Assembly: GCF_025602895.1 (NCBI RefSeq)
Contig: NW_026516224.1
Coordinates: forward strand, 558,001-622,000
Direction: 5' to 3'
Source: Polychytrium aggregatum
Lineage: Eukaryota > Chytridiomycota > Chytridiomycetes > Polychytriales
Length of the DNA stretch: 64,000 bases
Part shown: one piece after another, positions 10,064 to 22,052 of the stretch
Layout: every line of letters starts with the position of its first letter
Numbering within the stretch: position 1 is the first letter of the stretch
Notes under the pieces: generated by a model
What the model saw: the letters and a program-made list of their open reading frames with translations, nothing else
Told to the model about the DNA's origin: nothing
Databases searched by the model: none
Position numbers and translations under genes: made by a program

Positions 10064-13000
10064 TCAAATTTGATCCCATAGAGCGGTCAAGTCACTTTGG
10101 TCCAGATCGATCGTTCTGAAAGCATCAAGTGCGAGCCGGATTGATTCTGGGTCGTATCCAACTCGGTCTGACCGCGGAACCAAGCATGCTCCTGCGGCCA
10201 GGGAATCTGCGACGGATTGGGCTGGAAGAGGCGCGTCATCAGCGGAGTGCGATGCATGAGGCAGCTGAGTCGCTCATACCACGATCCGTGACGCTGCCTG
10301 GAAGACCGGCCAACTTGGCGCAGTGAATTCCGCAAGATGACAAAGGAGGGCCGGGTGTGACTCTAGTGTGGGCGAGTCGCAGTTGTCAGCTGCGTTGCAG
10401 TACTGGGCTTGGACAGGCAAGAGGTGCATGGGTGCATTTGAGCAACAGCGGGAACAATTATGGTAGCGGCCTGCCGCATCAGAGGCATCAGAAGCATCAG
10501 AAGCATCAGAAGCAGGGTCGGCGGCACACACACTTGTACAGATAAACGATTCCTTCGGTTGTCCGAGTCGGGTTCTGCATGATGTGCATGTGATGGCAGC
10601 TGACAGAGCCGAGGCTGATTTCGCTTGAAAGTAGGTTCTTGGACATGATTTCTGCGGGCCCCGAGGCACTTTTGCAATGAGCAACTGTCGAGCTCAAGCA
10701 TCCAAAGTGGCTTTCCCGAAGAATTCGATTGACAGGTGCCTGTCGACGATGATCATACTTGCCGTGAAAGTGGGTGATGGCCACCGCCCGTGGACAGCTT
10801 TGGGCTCGTTGTGTCAGGTGCTTCAATATTCCACAAAAGAGTCCGGCCCCATCTACGAGGTTTCGTCCGGCCATCATTGTGAGTTCGCTTACTCCAAGCT
10901 TGCTACAGTCTCAGGCGTGGAGCACTTTCGATTTACCGGTGGTCAAGGTGCCCTTTCCAAACTCGTCGATGAGGATCAAGGATCTATGTGTCGAGAGCCT
11001 CAGGCACTGCAAAGCCTGGTAGGCATCCAGGAGAAACGAACTGCAGTTCTGGCGGGTTCTTGTCAATCAGTGAACGCTGCCCTTGGTCGCATCATGCTCC
11101 AGCCCAACGATTGGATCGTTACGCAGAGCGTTGCCACGGAAAAGAGTCGGGGCCCATTTGAGCACAGAAGTAAAGGGCTGGAGCTCGGCTTTGAACCACT
11201 CACTCGACTTTGGCTCTCCCTAGTCTCCATCCGTGTCAAGATTTTGTCGGTGATGCCAATGAGAGCAGCGTCTGCTGGAACAAAGCTTCCGATGTGTGCC
11301 ATGAATGTGATCAATCCAATCTGTGGGGCAACCAAGAGGAGATTTAGGCGATGAGTGTCTTGGCTACTTTAGAAGAGGCTATCGACACCAATCCAACTGC
11401 GGACTCCTCTACACCTGTACCTGGCTCATGTAGACACTCTTTCCTGAAAAGTTGGCACCCATGAGCAGCATTACAGGTGCAGACGCAGGTCTGCCACCGG
11501 AAGCGTCCAAGATCGTGCTGTTGCTCACAAAAGTGCCGACGGACTGCTCCAGCAGCGGATGGCGACCGTTGTGGACGACGAGCACAGGGTCGCTGCTAAG
11601 CTCAGGCCGGATGTATCCGTATCGCTGTGCAGCCTCTGCCAGGGACATGGCGCTGAGACATCGCCGTCGTTCTCGTTAGCAGAAAACACCGCTATCGAGG
11701 CAGCCGAGAATGCCTGGGCAAACTTGAATCTCTGAAAGGCCAGTTTACACATGCCCATTGGCAGGCCGGACATGCACTTTGTCAGTATACCCAGCGACCT
11801 GCATACCAGTCAAGCTCGGAGAGTGCTTCGAGAGCCTCGCGCATCGTGTGCTTGTGCACAAGAATGCCGTCTTGTAGAGCCTGGACGACGCGGAGCTCGG
11901 AATCGACAATCATGGAGTGCAGATCTCCGACAGAGTCGTCGAGCTCTGCATCCCAGCCAAGTTGTGTTGGTGCACATGCTAGGCCGATGGCTGGTGCGAT
12001 GTGTTTTGCGCGCTGGTTGCATCCCTTCGCTGGTTACCTCGCATTCTTGGATTCTTGTAGTATCGGAAAGCCTCTGTCTCGAACTGCACCCAAAGGAAAT
12101 GAGACCGGGTGAAACTAGTCCACAAGTCGATGCTGTCGCATCGATTCCGGGCCACTCGAGCGAAACGTGGGCAGTGCGCTCGGGCTTGGCACTCGCGAAT
12201 CCAGCATTCGCAGATTTGTCACTACCCACCAGCAGTTCTAGCGTCAGAAGTGACTCGACTTGACCGTCGACTGTCCCCGAGGACGCTGACGCTATCGCAA
12301 TCAGATAGCCCAGCTGCGTGTGGGACATGAGTGACTCGCACTTATGCTTTGGTTATGTGAAGCAACAGCGGCTCGATCGGACTTGTGGCACACCCACTTG
12401 CGGAAAGTATACGACGTTGATGCATGGGGTCGGCCACAGATCCAAACGATCGGTCATCTCGCGGGCGATTTGCGACTGCAGTGAGTCGGGTGAGTCAACT
12501 GATGAATGATTCGGGCGAAAGATGCGTAGTTTGTCATGGCCGTCCTCACCAGGAGCTGCTCGAGATTGGAGTATTCAGAGCGCAGCCTGTCTACTTCCTG
12601 ATCGACACCCGAGCAGATCACAGTGCGTCCCTCGACCTCGGAGGCATCAAAGTCAATAGTTTCGTGGATGGAGAAGAACACGCGGGAGATGGCCTCCTGT
12701 TCTATCATCGACGAGATCTGCCGATGGCAGACCAGCGGCGAGTGAGTGGCCGATGAAATCGACGGGTCGAAACGCAAATTGGCTTCCACACAATCGAGGC
12801 TTCTATGTGACGACACCTCAGCCTCCTTAATGGATCACTCGTCAGACAGTATGCACTCGGATGCATCCATGGCTCACCGACTCGAAAAATGGTATGCTGC
12901 GGTGGTCATGGAGCTTTGCATGTGCTTGGATTGCAGCGAAGCATAGCTTGATGGTGCCAGGACCACTCATCAGCAGGGAGTCACAAGTCTGTGATGCAAA

Positions 13001-14797
13001 CAACGCTCATTTCGCACCTGGGCCAGACTGTGCCACTCCTTATACGCAACTGCTGGGCCGCATAGAGATGCAAGTGCTTTCTGTGTGCCGATTCGTCATC
13101 GTCAGAGTGAGTACCGCAAGTACCGCCAGCATCGAATGTGCATACCAGTACTCCCCGAAGCCCGCTCAGCGTCGTCTGCAGGGACTTGAGTGTTTCGCAG
13201 TGCTGAGGAGAAGCAAAAAACTCGACCGCCTCCTGGCGGATCGAGATGTCTGTCTGCGAGCAGAGTGGTCGCTGCAGCCACAGTCTCAATCGAGCCTTTC
13301 CTTCGGACGACTTGGTGAAATTCAAAAGACCTGTATGATCCAGGGTAGAGCGTAGCAGAGCCGAGCACGATGGGGGCGAGATGAATACTCAAGATCGCAG
13401 CTCGATAGCCGCCTATGGGTCATTCTGACGTGATGTCCTGCGGCGCAGAGCAAACCGGTGTCCGGGACAAGTGCTGGAGGCAGTTTCGAGTCTGGACATT
13501 CGGCTTCCATCCATGTCGCTCTCGTTCATACCGACCAAACAGTGAGCACTGCTCCTTGGTTTGCTGACTGTGCATATTGGGATGTGTCTCTTCATGGAAT
13601 ACCCGCAATGATCTGGCCAGAGCGGGTGAGCAAGCTGTACCAGAAGCGACACATGCGGCAGAAAGACCAACCTCATAGACTCTTGGCTGATATACATCCA
13701 TTTTGAGCTGTAACTCCGCATTTACAGGGGTGAGTGGGGAGCAACAAGGTCAGGGACCGGCGCCATCGAATGCAGATGCGAGGCATCCGAGTACCGACAC
13801 ATGGAGTTGTTCAATGGAGTCGATCACGATATCGCTACTCGTGTGGTCCGATTGCCCATCGTTGCGCTGGAAGCGCAGTGAGTGTCTCTTGAGATGGGAT
13901 ATCAATGCCCCAGCAGCTCCTATCTGTCGGTTATGATGGGACGCCGTCGCGATATATGAGGTCCCGTGAGAAACTGGAGTCATAAAGATTACGGACGGCC
14001 GAGTGGTTTGCCAACATATCGCACCATGAGCGGCGAGTCGGGTGATACCGTGCCGCCAAGATGAATGGCACGGGCTGAAGTGTCATATGAGTCATCGGGC
14101 CCCATCCAAAGGACTGATTCCGGCCTATTGGGCCAGGGCTGGATGCTTGCCAGGACTCGCATGCCGGCGCGGCTATCATATTCTCTAGAAGGGAGAATTT
14201 CCAGACGACGTCTCTCCCAGAAGCCAGCGTCCGCTGGTGGAGTGATATGTGCTCGATCAGTGACAGTGAGAGATGCATGTCTGAAGGTACGACGGTCGGG
14301 TGATCGACACAGCGACCCTGTCACTCATCGATGGGGAGTGGGGAGCGGGAGTGCTCTATCGATGCGACGTCCGCCGGAAAGGTATCTCACCTATTCCGCA
14401 TCTGAGCTGCTCGACATATCTCGCCGCCGAGCTTCCCTGGCACACCAATATCAACTCTGGGTCAATCTGGTTGAGGACTGAGCCGATCCAGACGAGGATA
14501 CATGGGTTCGGGCAGGGCAAAGGACGAACCGGTGCCCAGCGTCAGAAAGTGTGGATGGGTCGACCCACGATCGACGGTGAATCAGAGGCCTCGGAACAAT
14601 GGCAGTTCCGGGGCGAGCAACTGCGGGAGTCTACCGGTGCAGCCGACCGTGCCATGGTCGTCTTCATTCATATCCTCCATCAACGAGAGCGTGCGAGTGC
14701 GGTGGTTGAAGCAAGCGGCCCCGACTCGACCCCCCTGGCGATGGAGGCTCAGTGCCACTGCATCCTCGTCGATGGCGGTACCCTCGGGATCTGACAT
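10064..14797 (-). CDS. MSH5: MutS homolog 5 (meiotic crossover factor)
   Basis: A heavily split minus-strand gene of at least 15 exons. Coding segments that read as MSH5, in order: 14797-~14652 (MSDPEG start; GGRVGAACFNHRTRTLSLME), ~14470-14390 (QIDPELILVCQGSSA), ~14230-14150 (RRLEILPSREYDS), ~13940-13800 (IGAAGALISHL), ~13610-13530 (RVFHEETHPN), ~13325-13150 (KARLRLWLQRP core), ~12720-12550 (HETIDFDASEVEGRT), ~12330-12060 (TQLGYLIAI; FETEAFRYYKNAR), ~11955-11810, ~11650-11410 (YGYIRPEL; NGRHPLLEQSVGTFV; P-loop GANFSGKS), ~11330-11220 (IGLITFMAHIGSFVPAD), ~11050-10930 (Walker B LILIDEFGKGTLTT), ~10870-10800, ~10630-10550, ~10360-10280 (GIHCAKLAGLP) and 10221-10064 (AQSVADSLAAG, stop TGA). MSH5 acts with MSH4 at meiotic Holliday junctions and is not a mismatch-repair MutS. 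Exon edges in the middle are approximate. Confidence 0.85.
10476..10514. repeat. 9-bp GCATCAGAA tandem repeat in an MSH5 intron
   Basis: Four near-identical units of GCATCAGAA/G in tandem, located between two MSH5 exons. Confidence 0.8.
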
Positions 14798-15284
14798 ACG
14801 CAGACGGGCGGCTTGCGAGAGGCAGTGCCCAAGCACAGATCGTGCAAAGGAGCGACCCTTGCCTGGATGGGTCTGCAGGGGATGGCCTCCAGGCTGATGG
14901 CCTTGAGCCATCGGGGCAGCTGAGTGAGTCACAGGCGGGTCTGGCAAAGAGCGGCAGCGTCACAAGGCCAATGTTTTCCTTCGACCTGCGGCCCATTGGT
15001 CCAGCTGGTTGACTGCAGTGCGGGAAAGAGCGAGCGGCATGAGCAATCAGAGTTTGTCAAAGAAAAAAGCCGCAGGTCTTGTCTGCGGATGCCCGGCGTG
15101 CGCACTCCAAGTGAGTCCATTTTCAGCGATGCTTGGTATCACTCGTCGGTCCCAAACAGAATGAGTTTCAAAATAGCAACGCCTATATAGACCCATCGGC
15201 AGCCACCGGACTCCTCGCCGCGACCACCACCACCGCCATCACCACCGCTTCGAGCACAGCCCATTCGCTGCCTAGCGACCAAAT
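14798..15284. promoter_or_regulatory. Divergent promoter region, MSH5 (-) / adenylation-reductase (+)
   Basis: 487 bp separate the two start codons. A TATATA element lies at 15184-15189, about 100 bp before the plus-strand ATG. It is followed by a CACCACCACCGCC-rich leader near 15226-15246. Whether the two genes share control is not visible. Confidence 0.5.
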
Positions 15285-18200
15285 ATGCCCAAGTCCACTG
15301 AGCTCGCCACGATGCCAACGAGAACGTCTTCGGTTGAGACCCTTTGCAACGAGGATCCAGGCGAGAGCCTCCTGTCCCAGCCAAAACCCGCTCAACCAGC
15401 CCCCGCCTTTGGTCCGTGGCTTCACCCGGTGGAGTGTCTCATCAACACAGCCCGAGACGAGCCCAAGACCCCCATGATCAACACTTATGAGAATGGCACT
15501 CCAAAGCTCTATACCTATCTTCAGGTTTGGGAGATTGCGTTCTCGCTTGCACAGAAGCTCAAGCTCCTTCCGGGCTGGAACGACGAGGGCCACGACGTCA
15601 TCGGCACCAACTGCGAGACCGAAGCGCACTGGCTCTTCTATTCGTTTGCCGTCTGGATGCTTGGAAAGTAGGTAGTGCGATTGCAACGGGAGCTTCAGTG
15701 ACGAGTGAGCATACACATAAACCCTGCGACCCGCTCTCCAAGCCGGATCCCAGTCTCCGTAATCATCGGGCGATGCAGCATCTCATGTGTTTTGCTTGCA
15801 TCCGCAGGAAAACGATCAATTTCGCACCCAACCTTCCTGGACATGCTCGCAGCGTCATTTGTCAGAGGTTTGTTTCAAGGAGCGAGTTATGCGGATGACG
15901 AGCAACTTGGGTCGGCCGCAGTGACTGTGTCTCTGGCGAAACTAACAAGGGTGTATCGCAGATATGCTGTCAAGTACATTCTCTACCATATGATCGAGCC
16001 GGGCAAGACAGAAGGCGTGATGGCTTTAGACGCCTCATTGCTCTTGGAGCCCGGTACCGCACCTGCACCCACACCTTCTATCGAAGCATGCGAGCCTCTG
16101 GATGAGTTTGTTACCTACATATGCACCTCCGGCACGACTGGTAAGTGCCACCTTGCCTGCGAGTCTCCTGAGTGAGCAGACTTCAGTACTGAGTAAGCCG
16201 GTTTTCTGATCATCTCGTCCGACTCGACAGGCGTTCCGAAGACGTAAGTGAACGGGCAAATGATTTGGGCTGACATGATTTACCCATACTGAATCGTGCG
16301 GGCTATTCGATTCCCTCACCAGATACAAGTATTCTCACTTTGGGGCGATAACCACCCGTGCTTCTGTTGGCTTGACTTACTGTCGCGTAGGATTGACGCA
16401 GGTTGGTTTCGCTCGTCCTCTCGGACTCACTGTGTCTCTGGACGGCAGCTGACGATGATTCCATACACCCAGGGGCCGTCTTTCTTGGGAACGTTTGGCT
16501 TTTGCATGGGTGCCCTGAATGTGAAGGGATCTCTCTGGTTTCCGAAGCCAAGCCAGAACCAGCTGGATCGAGTGTTGAGTGTCATCGAGCTGTTGAATGA
16601 TGGCCTCGAGTTCATGTTCATGGTGAGTATGCACTGCCGCTACCCGACGGCAGCTATGGCCTGTGCTGAAGCGCACTAGAATACGAGCACATCTGCTGGA
16701 AAAGTGTGTAAGCTGATGACCATTTCCGCCGGTAGCCTCCGTCATTTGTGAGAATGGTCTTTGGGATTGCTCAGTCGATCAACGCCGAAATCAAATGGGA
16801 AAACGTCAAAAGAGTCGTTATGGGCTCGGAGCTCGTACCTGTCTCGTTGTTCGATCAAGCAAAACAACTGTGTCCAAATGCTGAAATGCAGTCAGCATAC
16901 GCATCGAGTGAGGTACGGTACAGTCGGCAATTGGCTCGAAAAGACCCAGGAGCATGGCGCACGCAGACTTACCAGATGCGGACAATATCAGTCGGCTGTA
17001 ATAGGTGCTTCGGCATTTCTGAGGCTGATCCCATCCGAGCCCACTCCGGAGAAGTTGGTCTACAAGCTGGCCAAGCCTGGCGTTCGCTGTCTCCTCTTTG
17101 ACGAGGAAGGCAACATTGTCGACCAGAGTGTCTCCAAGAGTGGTGTGCTCGTTCTGGCTGTCGACAAGGATGACCCCATCAAGGACCATCCCAACTTCAC
17201 CACCGCCGATCCGAATGACAAGCTCGCCTCGTTCGGCTTCCTCGAAGATGGCTCACCTCGAATCTGCACCATGGACTGGGTCGAGATGGTTGGCGAGAAC
17301 CAGTTCACTGTCGTCGGAAGGTGATCAATGGCCGGGTGTTGCATCTCTCATTGATGGCGAGTGCACATCTGGTACCCTGAGGACACATCCAACCACTGCA
17401 TCCCGAGTACTCACGCCATCCATTCCCTCACTTCACACCATCACTCCAGATTCGACCAGAAGATCAAGGTCAACGGCGTCTATGTCGACCTCAACGCCCT
17501 CGAGGAGCTGGCCAACGAAAACATGTCCAAGGTCATCTCGGACTGCACCTTCATCCAGACCTCCGAGAAGAAGATCGTGATGCTCTTTGTCCGCAGAAGC
17601 GGCTCTGAGGTCAACCCCACTCCTGCCGAGCTTCTGCAGCTGACCGAGGACATGTTTGCGCTGACAAACGTCGCCAAGTTCCCGATCCACAACTGCTTCG
17701 AGCTCGACGAGTTCCCCTTCAACGACTCGGGCAAGCGCGACCTCAAGAAGCTCAGGCGCATCGCCGAGAATGTCGATCAGTTCGGCAAGTCGGTCGAGTA
17801 CCCTCGTTTGAAACTCGCCAACACTCCCCTGTCCCGCACTGCCGCCAAGATCTCCACACTTGGAAGCCAGATCATCGACATTGCCGCCCTCGACGGCCGC
17901 AACTACTACATCGGCGGCGTCGGCTTTGACTCGCTGAGTGTCGGTCGTCTGGCCCTCGCCATCAAGGACGAGTTCAATGTCGAGATATCGCCTCTGATCC
18001 TCCTGTCGAACGGAATGACACCGACTGATGTCGCCCAGCTGGTTGTCGACATCCTCGACGACAAGCCCCTCATTCCCCCGACTGTTGATCTGGCTGCCGA
18101 GGCCGCCAAGCTCGACGATGCGAGTGTGACGGCCGAGGGTCTTCCTCCGTTTGTCTATCCCAAGGACCCTCGCGGCATCGTCCTGACCGGTGCCACTGGC

Positions 18201-19642
18201 TTCCTCGGTGCCTTCCTGGTCTTTGAGCTGGCCCACAAGTTCCCTCGGGCCAAGATCTACTGCCTGGTCCGAGCCAAGGACGAGCAGGTGGCTGTCGAGC
18301 GCATCATCAGCACGGCTCAGAAGCTGGTCCTCGATCCGAGCCAGAGAGCCTTCCTCGACCACAACCTCAAGTCTCGACTCGTTGGACTGTGCGGCAACCT
18401 GTCGCAGGACAAGTGGGGACTCTCGGACGAGCGATGGAAGGAGATCAGCGAGGAGACCGACACGATTGTCCACAACGGCGCCGAGGTCCACTGGCTGTTT
18501 GACTATGACAGACTCAGGGGACCCAACGTCCTCGGCACGACGACGGCCCTGAGACTGGCCACAACCCACCACCTGAAGCCGCTGCACTACATCTCGACCA
18601 TCGGCACGATCCCGATGGCCAAGAAGGCAGACAAGCCGCTCGAGGAGAAGATCTACTCGGCCTGGAACATCTCTGGCGGGTATGGCCAGACCAAGTGGGT
18701 CTCTGAGCAGCTGGTCAACAAGGCACGATCGAGGGGAGTGCCGGTGACGATCATTCGCCCAGCCGTCATTGCTGGCGACAGCCATTACGGAGGTGAGTCG
18801 AATGTGGTGTGGTGTGGTGTGGTGTGGTGTGGTGTGGTGGAAATGTCTCATTCATTCCCACGGACTGGCCATGAATCGATGGTCTCGATTGCCGAGTGCC
18901 ACTCACCCACCAATTGACACCAACTGACACCTTCACACCCTCCATCGCTCCAGTGTCCAACTCTGATGACTACATCTGGCGATATGTCAAGGGATGCATC
19001 CAGCTTGGTGTTGCTCCCTCGCACGCCACTCCTGTCACGATGACCATGGATCCCGTCGACCATGTTGCCAAGGTGGTTGCCGAGATTGCCGGCTCGGAGG
19101 AGTCCCTGTCCAAGTTTGTGTTTCACATCAGCGACTCGGAGCACAGGTGAGGAATGTGTGGAGTGCGATGTGGTATGATGGTGTGCGATATGGTGGGAAG
19201 TGCGATGTGATATGGTGTGGTGTGGTGTGTTGTGAATGGTGGATCCTGACTCTGATTACTCACTCACTCACTCACTCACTCACTCACTCGCCACAGTGTC
19301 CTCACTGAGACCCGGCTGTTTGAGATTGTCAGGAACCATGGCTGGCCGATCCTGTTCGAGACCCGCGAGCAGTTCAAAGAGGCCTTCCACTCCCATCCCG
19401 CCGTCGAGAGCAACGCCCTGTTCCCGCTCATGCACATGATGATGGACATGTCCTTCAAGATCGACAACGCCAACACCCGCTCGATCTACCCGGCGCCGTG
19501 TCCCTCGCTGGAGGAGGTTGTCGAGAAGTGTCTCAACTATCTGCACCACGTTCGCTTCTTGGGTGATCCCCTGGACCCGTCTTCGTCCTTCAAGATCAAG
19601 TATCCCGAGACCAGCGCGGCCACCCGCACAGGGCGCAATTGA
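15285..19642 (+). CDS. Adenylate-forming reductase (A-T-R; NRPS-like / carboxylic acid reductase type)
   Basis: Eleven exons (15285-15667, 15808-15867, 15962-16140, 16231-16243, 16323-16401, 16449-16622, 16736-16912, 16992-17320, 17450-18792, 18954-19146, 19297-19642) splice in phase to 1,091 aa. The adenylation domain has CTSGTTGVPKTY (~residues 200-212) and YASSE; a carrier domain has GGVGFDSLS with the candidate phosphopantetheine Ser near 626. A thioester-reductase Rossmann domain follows: GATGFLGAFL near 712, LHYISTIGTIPM, YGQTKWVSEQL. The enzyme would adenylate a carboxylic acid, load it on the carrier arm and reduce it to an aldehyde with NADPH. It resembles the alpha-aminoadipate reductase superfamily but lacks the N-terminal region of Lys2, so a specialised acid is more likely than lysine synthesis. 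Exon 4 is a 13-bp microexon inside the ATP-binding motif. Confidence 0.88.
18804..18840. repeat. GGTGT pentanucleotide repeat in intron 9
   Basis: About seven tandem GGTGT units immediately downstream of the donor of intron 9 of the A-T-R reductase gene; a looser version recurs in intron 10 near 19207-19230. Confidence 0.85.
19257..19289. repeat. CACT tetranucleotide repeat at the intron 10 acceptor
   Basis: Eight CACT units run up to the CCACAG acceptor of the last exon of the A-T-R gene and so form its pyrimidine-rich tract. Confidence 0.85.
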
Positions 19643-20234
19643 TTTGTGAGCGTTGATCGCTCGTCTGTGCCAGTCACTTGGCCCAAGTCATTCCACGTCC
19701 CTCGAGTCCGATGTTGGCTCCATATGCAGCCTCTGCCAAGAATCGATTGTGAGACTGAGCTCCGTGGTGTCTAACTGTTCTGCAAGCGGCTGCCACACGG
19801 CGTGTTAATACACATTACTGTATATTTCAAGGTTTCCCATGTCTCCTTCCATGTCTCCTTCCATGTCTCCTTCCATGTCTGTCCAGATTTCGTCCATATC
19901 TACTGCCGTTGGTTCACCTGCGAGGATAGATCGATTGATGGCTCTGCATCAGAATAGCGCCGATTCGCGCCGCCGAACCGTGGTAAGATATGCGATGCCA
20001 AGTCGCTGATCCAGAATCTGGAGGCTGGATAGCAAATCGTTCTGGGATCAATCCTAAAGGGACATGGCTCCGCTTCCGACAGAGCAACGAATTGCCAGAG
20101 CCACTGAGATCGTGCCGGGTAACGGTGCAATGCCGTCAGCACGATTGCGTCAGTGGCAAAATCCAACCGAAGGATCCGACACACTTGTCGAGGCGATCGA
20201 CAGATCGATGTTGCGTCGCCGAGTCACAGGCTTT
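19643..20234. other. Convergent intergenic region with 12-bp repeat
   Basis: Between the A-T-R reductase (+) and PPR-like (-) stops. About four copies of TCCTTCCATGTC occupy 19836-19882. No gene is seen. Confidence 0.55.
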
Positions 20235-21653
20235 CTACGATCGGATGCGTTCGGGGTGAACCGAGCTCGCCCAGGCGATCAGGGCTTTTGGCGGGTGGTA
20301 GCGCAGCGGACCCACGGCAGCGTTGTACCATCGCAGGGCATTTTGAGGGTCATTGCGGGCGATATAGGTGGCAACAACGAGGAAGATGCAGTCGTGCAGC
20401 CACAGTTTGGAGAGTCGCAGGTGTGTGTAGAGCTCCGTGACTCGGTCAATGTCCCCCTTCCGGGCATAGTGCTCCATGAGATGGTAAAAAGTACTGGAGA
20501 GCGGCTGAATGCCGGCGAGCCACAGACCCCTTGGAGCCACGCCCTCGGGGTCGTCGACAAAGTCGTCCGAATCCTCGTCCAGATTGGCAAACGGATCAAA
20601 GAGCGCCCGGGTGCGGGCTTCGTCAAGAGTGTGGCCAAACATGGCTTGACTGAGCGTCGCGTTGCGCTTGATGAGGGCAGCAAAGTGCGATTCGGCGACC
20701 TCTGGCTTGTTGTTCAGCAGGGCCGAATGGATGATGGCGTCGTAGCTCTCCAGACGTGGCTGCAGCGCCGGATCGCTGCTGGACTTGGCCAGGCTGGAAA
20801 ACAGCTCCTCGGATGCAGCATGATCTCCGAGATATCCGTACGCCCGGATGGTGGCATCCTGGACAACGCTGGCAGGGTCGGAGCGCAGTCGAGCAAACTG
20901 CCGCTGGAGATCCTCGACGGCCTTCCTGTTGCCAGCTTTGGCGTATCCGGCAATCATGATGGCCCAGTGATCAGGCTGGGCCTCGGAGCATGGCAGCTCG
21001 GACCACATCTCGTGCCACAACGAGTGGGCGGCTTCGAGTTGGCCATCATGCACAAGCGACTGCATCAGCAGGGCAAATGACCGGCTGTTGGGCTTGTTGC
21101 CGTGCTCGTAGATTTTGCGGAAGGCCCCGGCGAGACGAGGGAGATCGTTTTGGTTTCGGAGATGGCACATGAGCACATAGTTGTGATCGCGGATATCGGG
21201 CCGGTGGTACTGGCAGAGAGTTGCAAAGGCGCGGTCGGCCTGGATGGCGGCAAGCCTCGGTCGGCTATGGCGGGTGAGATATCCAAGCAACGTGGTGTGA
21301 TCGTCGGCGCTGAGAAGATTGAGCTTTTCCTCGAGACGCATGGCCGAATAGGTCTGCCAGGCATTTTTCGGGCGGTTGAAGCGGAAGCAGTCGTGGAGGA
21401 CGTTGCGATCGGGGTTGAGGATCTTGTAGTCTTTCCCGCGATTGACAATCTCGACGGGGTTGTGTTGGTCGGCCGCGAAGGGAAACAGCCTGCACAGCGA
21501 GTCGGCAAACTGCGGAATCTGGATGACGGTCGAGCTGGAATGTGCGAGTCTGCTTGTGGGAACCAGCATGGGCACCGGCGAGGCTGAGAGAGCGAATCGG
21601 CCCGCGAGCAGTGGCCGGGACGTCTCGGGCCAGCGGCGGCCAGTGCGGATCAT
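20235..21653 (-). CDS. Mitochondrial pentatricopeptide-repeat-like protein
   Basis: A single-exon minus-strand ORF. I start at 21653 (MIRTGRRWPETSRPLLAGRF), which gives an Arg/Ser-rich presequence typical of mitochondrial import and a 472-aa protein; an in-frame ATG at 21776 would prepend a hydrophobic stretch. The body is alpha-helical with degenerate 35-residue repeats: HNYVLMCHLRNQNDLPRLAG, SFALLMQSLVHDGQLEAAHS, WAIMIAGYAKAGNRKAVEDL, ATIRAYGYLGDHAASEELFS, TFYHLMEHYARKGDIDRVTE. These are PPR/TPR-like helix pairs, so organellar RNA binding is the likely role. The target is unknown. It is one of few intronless genes here outside mobile elements. Confidence 0.75.
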   Translation of the reverse strand: MIRTGRRWPETSRPLLAGRFALSASPVPMLVPTSRLAHSSSTVIQIPQFADSLCRLFPFAADQHNPVEIVNRGKDYKILNPDRNVLHDCFRFNRPKNAWQTYSAMRLEEKLNLLSADDHTTLLGYLTRHSRPRLAAIQADRAFATLCQYHRPDIRDHNYVLMCHLRNQNDLPRLAGAFRKIYEHGNKPNSRSFALLMQSLVHDGQLEAAHSLWHEMWSELPCSEAQPDHWAIMIAGYAKAGNRKAVEDLQRQFARLRSDPASVVQDATIRAYGYLGDHAASEELFSSLAKSSSDPALQPRLESYDAIIHSALLNNKPEVAESHFAALIKRNATLSQAMFGHTLDEARTRALFDPFANLDEDSDDFVDDPEGVAPRGLWLAGIQPLSSTFYHLMEHYARKGDIDRVTELYTHLRLSKLWLHDCIFLVVATYIARNDPQNALRWYNAAVGPLRYHPPKALIAWASSVHPERIRS

Positions 21654-22052
21654 GACGATGCAGAATACGATGGGAACGAACGCAATCAAATGCATCAGGG
21701 ACGGAGGAATGAAGCAAAATGGGAGATGGCGATGGACGGCTGCGTGGCGCAGGCGTAGCTGCGCATGTCGTGACACGCATGGATCGAGTGGCTGGATCGA
21801 GTGAGCGGGTGGATGGATCCGGAGCCGTGGCGCAGTGTCCCCTTTGGGCCGCCTTCAGCCACCAGAATCGCACAGGTTTCATGGCGCCCATGGCAAAACG
21901 AAAGGCTGCTTGTCGCCACAATCCATGCGACGGCGACACAGGTCGCTGGGGGGCGGGCGGAGATGGCGGCCGAGATATAAAACCACGGCAGGCCGGCCCT
22001 CGCCTTCCCCCGGCCTCTTCACCGCAGTCCAACCCGCCGTCGTCGAACCACT
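21654..22052. promoter_or_regulatory. Promoter of secreted repeat protein, shared head copy 1
   Basis: An ATATAAAA box at 21975-21982 lies 78 bp before the ATG. From 21962 to the ATG the sequence is identical to 40805-40895, upstream of the paralogous gene. The rest of the gap would hold the PPR-like gene's promoter. Confidence 0.7.

Noticed and set aside
16911-17060. Alternative splice at TAATAG|GTGCTTCGG in the A-T-R gene
   Set aside because: It would need a donor that removes the conserved Glu of YASSE. The CAG acceptor at 16991 keeps phase and the motif.
17433-18851. 472-codon open frame on the minus strand
   Set aside because: It is the exact antisense of the A-T-R reductase exon, whose codon bias leaves the complement open. 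The sense protein has clear motifs; the antisense has none.
20064-21080. 338-codon plus-strand open frame
   Set aside because: Antisense shadow of the PPR-like gene; no motif support.
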